From Candidatus Fermentibacteraceae bacterium (GTDB lineage Bacteria > Fermentibacterota > Fermentibacteria > Fermentibacterales > JCC-6): a DNA stretch of 18,073 nucleotides. The translations under genes and the position numbers were made by a program. The DNA is taken from the NCBI GenBank assembly GCA_021162285.1, contig JAGGYZ010000223.1, positions 1 through 18,073 of the forward strand, written 5' to 3'. Shown here piece by piece: positions 13,769 through 18,073 of the stretch. Each line of letters begins with the position of its first letter. The first letter of the stretch is position 1. The notes under the pieces are model-generated. The model did not search any database and had not been told where the DNA came from. It saw only the letters and a program-made list of their open reading frames with translations.

Positions 13769-15508
13769 GGCAAGTCTCTCCTGCGGGGAAGCGGGTTGCA
13801 CGAGGGGGTTTCAATTTTTATGGTTTCCAGCAATCAGGTTCGTGATGCGGTAGCTTCAAATCTTAAGGCTGAAGGATACCTGGATTGCTCAGTAGGTGTT
13901 GTCTGGCCCCGTTGGGGGGTGGAAGCCTACGAGGTAAAAATCAATGTGATTCCCGGACGGCAGAGTATCAGAGGAGGCTTCGTTTTCACAGGTGATACAA
14001 CCTTATCTGTCGGGGAGCTGACCAGCTTGTGTCCCATCGAATTCGGTGCTCCCATCAGCCCGGTGGATACAGCATCTTTTACCTCTGCCATTACGGGAAG
14101 TTATGCCAATCTGGGCTATCTCAGGGCTCAGGTTGATCTGCAGCTTGAAGCCTTTTCTGAAGACACTTCGGACAACCACAGGAACCTTCAGCTCTCTGTC
14201 TCCAGCGGTTCAAGATGTTACCTTGGAGGTATAACTGTTACGGGGCTTGTTGATGTACGCAGGCAGGTGGTGCTGAGAGAATTTGATGTGAACAGAGGAG
14301 AACCGCTGAACATGAAGAAAATGAGGGAGGGTCTTTCCGCCCTGTATTCACTGGGCCTGTTCAGCAATGTACAGATAGATTACAACGGGATCAGTCAGGG
14401 TCTTGATACAATAGATGTGGTGGTTAATGTAACAGAGCAGGATTACATAGAAGTTGATTTTGCCAGTGGTTACATTTCTCCTGAGGCAGTGTTTGGATCT
14501 GTGTACTGGAAACGACCGAACATAATGGGTAACAACCAGATGCTGAGGTTGGGCGGTACCTATACCAGATATATTGCCAGTGATAATTCCGGTAACGAGT
14601 TTGAACCCCAGATCGTCTATGAAGAGCCATGGTTTCTTTCCACAAGATGGACGGCGCAGCTGAAACTTGACTACTACTACCTGCAGAGAGTCAATCAGGA
14701 AGAGAGAAGTTACGGTGGAGAGCTTAACCTTTCAAGAAAGTTCAGGAGCATCTGGCGCTTTACAACCGGTTACCGTATAGAAAGACTTCGGTACAGGTCA
14801 ACACAAGAGGATTCAAGTGAGGTTGTACAGGACTGGATCAATTCGGCAAGAATCAATGCAGGTTTTACCCGTGATTCCAGGATGCCTCTTATGAATCCGG
14901 TGAGAGGCAGCTGGTTCAAAATTGCCGGTAGCATATCAGGCGGTATTGCCGGGGGAAATCTGGACATCTACACAGCAAACAGCGAGTACAGGCTGTTCCT
15001 GCCCCTTACAGGTAGTTTTGTAATGGCGGGAAGAGCTGCAGGAAGCGTTGCTAACGGGTACTCAGGGAACACAAGTATTCCGCCCAACGACAGGTTTTAC
15101 CTGGGTGGTGGAACAACTGTGAGAGGTTACGGCTTTCAGACACTGGGCCCGGAAGACAGCGAGGGAAATCCGCTTGGCGGTAATGTGATGGTTCTCGGTA
15201 ATGTGGAGGCCAGGTTTGATGTAATCGGCAACTTAGGTGCAGTTCTGTTCTGCGATGCCGGAGGTATCTGGACAGAGGTTCAGCAGATTTCAACTGGAAC
15301 TGCTGGTTTTGGTATCGGGGCAGGTATTCGTTACAACACTCTTGTGGGGCCCATAAGACTCGACTACGGTTTTGCCCCCACCTGGGAGAACTCCCTGAAA
15401 AAGGGGAAAGGTTTATTTTGCCATCGGGCAGGCCTTCTAGGAAAACACGGATCTCTTCTGTTATCTGGCTCTCAGCGTTGGCTGTTGCTTTTGCTTTGTT
15501 TTATGTGA
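13643..15508 (+). CDS. Omp85 outer-membrane assembly protein (BamA/TamA type), probable frameshift near 3' end
   Basis: Such proteins insert or export outer-membrane proteins. The sequence shows a signal peptide (about 1-26, ending AHALS), three POTRA-like units (about 28-98, 99-185 and 186-268), and a 16-strand-type barrel from about 270. The Omp85 loop-6 signature VRGY is at 493-496, and GPIRLDYGF lies near the end. Three POTRAs resemble TamA more than five-POTRA BamA. As written the frame ends at 15508 with 32 unrelated residues. Skipping one base in the purine run 15398-15411 restores KVYFAIGQAF and a stop at 15438-15440, giving about 598 aa and the canonical terminal Phe. The true end is therefore probably 15440. 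The start could be ATG 13643 or 13661; ribosome binding is weak for both. It overlaps the TamB-like gene. The gene's 5' end is duplicated at 9532. Confidence 0.9.
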   Translation: MNSKKTMNPVPVLVLLAIFAVAHALSEPTIDRVTFSGDLPVSGKSLLRGSGLHEGVSIFMVSSNQVRDAVASNLKAEGYLDCSVGVVWPRWGVEAYEVKINVIPGRQSIRGGFVFTGDTTLSVGELTSLCPIEFGAPISPVDTASFTSAITGSYANLGYLRAQVDLQLEAFSEDTSDNHRNLQLSVSSGSRCYLGGITVTGLVDVRRQVVLREFDVNRGEPLNMKKMREGLSALYSLGLFSNVQIDYNGISQGLDTIDVVVNVTEQDYIEVDFASGYISPEAVFGSVYWKRPNIMGNNQMLRLGGTYTRYIASDNSGNEFEPQIVYEEPWFLSTRWTAQLKLDYYYLQRVNQEERSYGGELNLSRKFRSIWRFTTGYRIERLRYRSTQEDSSEVVQDWINSARINAGFTRDSRMPLMNPVRGSWFKIAGSISGGIAGGNLDIYTANSEYRLFLPLTGSFVMAGRAAGSVANGYSGNTSIPPNDRFYLGGGTTVRGYGFQTLGPEDSEGNPLGGNVMVLGNVEARFDVIGNLGAVLFCDAGGIWTEVQQISTGTAGFGIGAGIRYNTLVGPIRLDYGFAPTWENSLKKGKGLFCHRAGLLGKHGSLLLSGSQRWLLLLLCFM

Positions 15509-18073
15509 TGCTCGCTACCGGTCACCTGGGAGGGCTGATCCATCTGATTGTTCTAAAAACCACATCAAGTGAAAACGGTGAGTCAGTGCATGTGTACGGA
15601 GGTTCTTCGGATCTGTTCACCTACATACGGGCGGATTCCGTGGTTGTTGTTAACGATCGGGGTCTGCGTGTTGCTGTTTTCGGTGCAGATGTAAAGGGGA
15701 GTGCCTTCGATTACCTGGTAAGAAGTGATGTACAGTGTATTTCCGTAGACAGTCTGGTGATACGAACACCGCTTCCCTCAGATGAGCCTCCGGATTCTTC
15801 ACTTGCTCCTATCTTTCTGGGAACTCTGGCCGGTATGGTAACCAGAACCGACACAGTGAGGGTTGCCTACGGAAGGGTTGTAGACCCTGAAGAACTGATC
15901 CTGGTGGATTCGATGGAATTCAACGGGAGAATAATTGATATTGAAAATGTAGAGCTGGATGTAAGAGCAGCCTCAGCATTTATTCCCCGCTTCGGTACGG
16001 CAACTGCATCAGGTTCTCTGTTTATCGATTCCACCGGAGCCAGCCTTGAGAGTTTTCTTGTGAGCTGCTACCCGGGTTCTGTCACTGTTGACTGCCGTCT
16101 TAACGCAGACAGTACCTTTACCATCGGGTTCAACGGGTCAGTATCCACCGGATCTGTTCCCGAACTTCCATCGGCTTCTGTAGATGTTAGCGGATACGGA
16201 GCTGGATCAATAATGAAGCCTGTGGCGGTGGTCAGCCTTTCAGATGGAATTCTTCAATTCGATGACACTGTACTGGATTTTGCCGCGGACAGTATAGTCT
16301 CAACCAGAGAGCTGTGTGAACTGCATGGTTTTTCCGTATCATCGGAAAACTTGTCTGCCAGTCTATCCGGGGAACTGAACTACTCTGATCTGGCATGGAG
16401 CGGCGTTGCTCAGGGTTTCCTGCAGAACACTGACATCTCAGAGTTTGTACAGGAATCTCCGGCAACAGATCTATCCGGTTTTGTTGTTGCCTCCGGCACA
16501 GGCTCTGGAAGCTATTTCAACAGCGGAACAATTCTGTGTCAGATAAACAACAGCAGTGTGGATGAATACGACATTTTCGCATTCACTGTAAACTGCGATG
16601 TGAGTCGGCGGGAACTGTCGGGCACCATGGAAACAGTGTTTGGCGGTGGCAGTATATCCTCTGAGTTTACTGCATCTCTTGGCCTGGACTTCAGACCTGT
16701 GGCATGGAGAGCAGATGTTGATGCTTCAGTTGCCGACTGCAGTTTCTTTGCATCTTTTACCGACCCTCTGATTGCAGGTGCCTGCGGACTCAGCTTAAAT
16801 GTTTCAGGCGAGGGGAACATGTCTGCTTTCTCGGTAAGTGGTGATGCCGGGCTTACCCATTTCCGCAACGAGAGCATCAGTATAGACAATGCAGCTTTCT
16901 CAGGGATGTTTTCCACCGACCTGTCTGGAGTTCAGATTGCCGGTGAATTCAGCATGGATTCCGTTTCTCTCTCCGATTCCATCAGCTTAACAGCTACAGA
17001 TCTTTACGCGGATGTGGATGCATCAGGTTCAATGGAAAACTTTGACGCTTCCGGTACCGCCGGTTTCCGCATGGCCTCATACAACGGTATTAGAGCGGGA
17101 GAGTTTGTGTTTACCGGAGACATCAGCTCAGTAAGAGGTAACATTGAAGGTGGAGGCGGGCTTAGTGTGGATTCAGTTATTCTGGCAGGTGCGCCGTACA
17201 GTCTTTCCGCCCTTTTCACCGCAGAACCCGGTTCTGTTCACCTCGACAGCCTTTGTGTTGGTGCCCCGGGTGATCTGTCTCTTGATCTTTCCGGTCAGTT
17301 TCAGTACGGCACAGACAGTCTTTCTTTCAGCATGGACGGTATAGCTTTAACAAGGGCGGGAAAACTCCGGCTTATTTCCGAGGGAGATCTGGAGTTCGTT
17401 ACAGACAGTACGGGAATGACCCTTGATACCCTCTGGCTCGATCTGCCGTCAGGTGAAATAGTTGCAGACGGATGGATGCACGGCGATACTCTCAGTGCAT
17501 CCGCTTCTTTGTCCGACGTGGATATTGCTTCGTTTACATCCATGCTGGGTCTCAGTGTACCAATTTCAGGAATTCTTGGGGTCGAGTTTTCATCCTTCGG
17601 AACACTTGGAGATTTGCAAACTGTTCTGGCAGCAAGTATTCAGCATCCCACTTACGACGAATGGGATCAATCCGACAGTCTTACTGTAGATTTCCATTCT
17701 CTGAAGGATTCCCTTGTTGTCGACGGGGTCTGGACATGGACTGCTGGTGTACGGTCCGGTTTTAGAATCGCAATGGATCACATCTGGGATTCGAATCACA
17801 AACTGAGCATAGGGTTGGAGGATGTGGTCTGGCTTGAAGCAGAGCTTACCGGTGTTGGAGATGAGTTGTTCTATCTTCTACCCATGCCGTTCAAAACAAG
17901 CGGAGCCAGTGTAAGTGCCAGAGTGGAATACCAGAGGGATTCACATGACTTCTCTGTGGGCCTGGCATCTCAGTTTCAAAAACTGTACCTCACCGACCCT
18001 GGTATCGAATTTCCCGGGTTGTCTGCATATGTCACCTATCCCGATCTTCAAGCCGGAGATTCCTACAATGGCA
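15418..18073 (+). CDS. TamB/AsmA-like giant envelope protein, 3'-partial
   Basis: One frame stays open for 885 codons to the window end, so the gene is cut at its 3' side. I place the start at TTG 15418: AAAGG (15407-15411) lies six bases upstream, and the product begins with a basic stretch (RPSRKTR) followed by one membrane helix (about 12-33). This is the N-terminal anchor layout of TamB and AsmA-like proteins. Later starts (GTG 15505, ATG 15508) would cut the helix. The rest is long, strand-rich and repetitive (DSL/DSV, ISVDSL, LSGELNY, SGSMENFDASG), as in the lipid-bridging beta-taco of these proteins. The defining C-terminal TamB domain is outside the window, so the family is inferred from layout and the adjoining Omp85 gene. 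In TamA/TamB systems these partners span the periplasm. It overlaps the probable Omp85 stop (15440), implying coupled translation. Confidence 0.78.
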   Translation, partial: MPSGRPSRKTRISSVIWLSALAVAFALFYVMLATGHLGGLIHLIVLKTTSSENGESVHVYGGSSDLFTYIRADSVVVVNDRGLRVAVFGADVKGSAFDYLVRSDVQCISVDSLVIRTPLPSDEPPDSSLAPIFLGTLAGMVTRTDTVRVAYGRVVDPEELILVDSMEFNGRIIDIENVELDVRAASAFIPRFGTATASGSLFIDSTGASLESFLVSCYPGSVTVDCRLNADSTFTIGFNGSVSTGSVPELPSASVDVSGYGAGSIMKPVAVVSLSDGILQFDDTVLDFAADSIVSTRELCELHGFSVSSENLSASLSGELNYSDLAWSGVAQGFLQNTDISEFVQESPATDLSGFVVASGTGSGSYFNSGTILCQINNSSVDEYDIFAFTVNCDVSRRELSGTMETVFGGGSISSEFTASLGLDFRPVAWRADVDASVADCSFFASFTDPLIAGACGLSLNVSGEGNMSAFSVSGDAGLTHFRNESISIDNAAFSGMFSTDLSGVQIAGEFSMDSVSLSDSISLTATDLYADVDASGSMENFDASGTAGFRMASYNGIRAGEFVFTGDISSVRGNIEGGGGLSVDSVILAGAPYSLSALFTAEPGSVHLDSLCVGAPGDLSLDLSGQFQYGTDSLSFSMDGIALTRAGKLRLISEGDLEFVTDSTGMTLDTLWLDLPSGEIVADGWMHGDTLSASASLSDVDIASFTSMLGLSVPISGILGVEFSSFGTLGDLQTVLAASIQHPTYDEWDQSDSLTVDFHSLKDSLVVDGVWTWTAGVRSGFRIAMDHIWDSNHKLSIGLEDVVWLEAELTGVGDELFYLLPMPFKTSGASVSARVEYQRDSHDFSVGLASQFQKLYLTDPGIEFPGLSAYVTYPDLQAGDSYNG

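Noticed and set aside
1..18073. tRNA, rRNA or CRISPR array
   Set aside because: No cloverleaf-like arrangement, rRNA-like stretch or regularly spaced short repeats was seen on reading the intergenic regions; a dedicated search could not be run.

Overview
The window looks like chromosomal DNA from a Gram-negative (diderm) bacterium. It encodes an Omp85 outer-membrane barrel next to a TamB/AsmA-like protein. It also encodes three secreted proteins whose C-terminal beta-sandwich tags resemble the FlgD-Ig / type IX secretion tags of the Fibrobacteres-Chlorobi-Bacteroidetes group. This protein set (CotH kinase + lamin-tail domain, double DUF1566/Lcl protein, fused membrane spermidine-synthase-like protein) resembles uncultured lineages such as Fermentibacterota. 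That placement is an inference from protein style, not from a marker gene. No rRNA, tRNA, CRISPR array or transposase was seen.

Layout. (1) 2-4706, + strand: a tightly overlapping run of a secreted enzyme-like protein (5' end cut off), a polytopic membrane protein with a spermidine-synthase-like domain, and fabD. (2) 4889-7872, + strand: a DUF1456 (YehS-like) protein, an RluA-family pseudouridine synthase, then a RhlE-type DEAD-box RNA helicase behind a roughly 190-nt structured leader. (3) 7971-9489, - strand: a two-gene unit made of a ThiD-zinc ribbon-Nudix fusion and a 70-aa protein of four DnaJ-type CxxCxGxG knuckles. (4) 9924-13410, + strand: a CotH-kinase/LTD protein and a two-domain DUF1566 protein, both secreted and tagged. 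(5) 13643-18073, + strand: an Omp85 (BamA/TamA-type) protein overlapping a very long TamB/AsmA-like gene that runs off the right end.

The most striking structure is a diverged direct repeat of about 235-240 bp (9422-9656 and 13529-13768, about 83-85% identical by hand alignment) flanking the CotH-DUF1566 pair. Each copy is the junction of two divergent genes: the 5' end of thiD, a 42-bp spacer, and the 5' end of the Omp85 gene. In the left copy thiD is intact and the Omp85 end is a relic. In the right copy Omp85 is intact and the thiD end is a frameshifted relic. thiD and the Omp85 gene were therefore probably once adjacent and divergent, and 3.87 kb carrying two secreted-protein genes was later placed between them with duplication of the junction.

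A second notable point is a one-base excess in a purine run near the 3' end of the Omp85 gene. As written it replaces the canonical barrel end (...YFAIGQAF, terminal Phe) with 32 unrelated residues. The same run contains the ribosome binding site of the downstream TamB-like gene.
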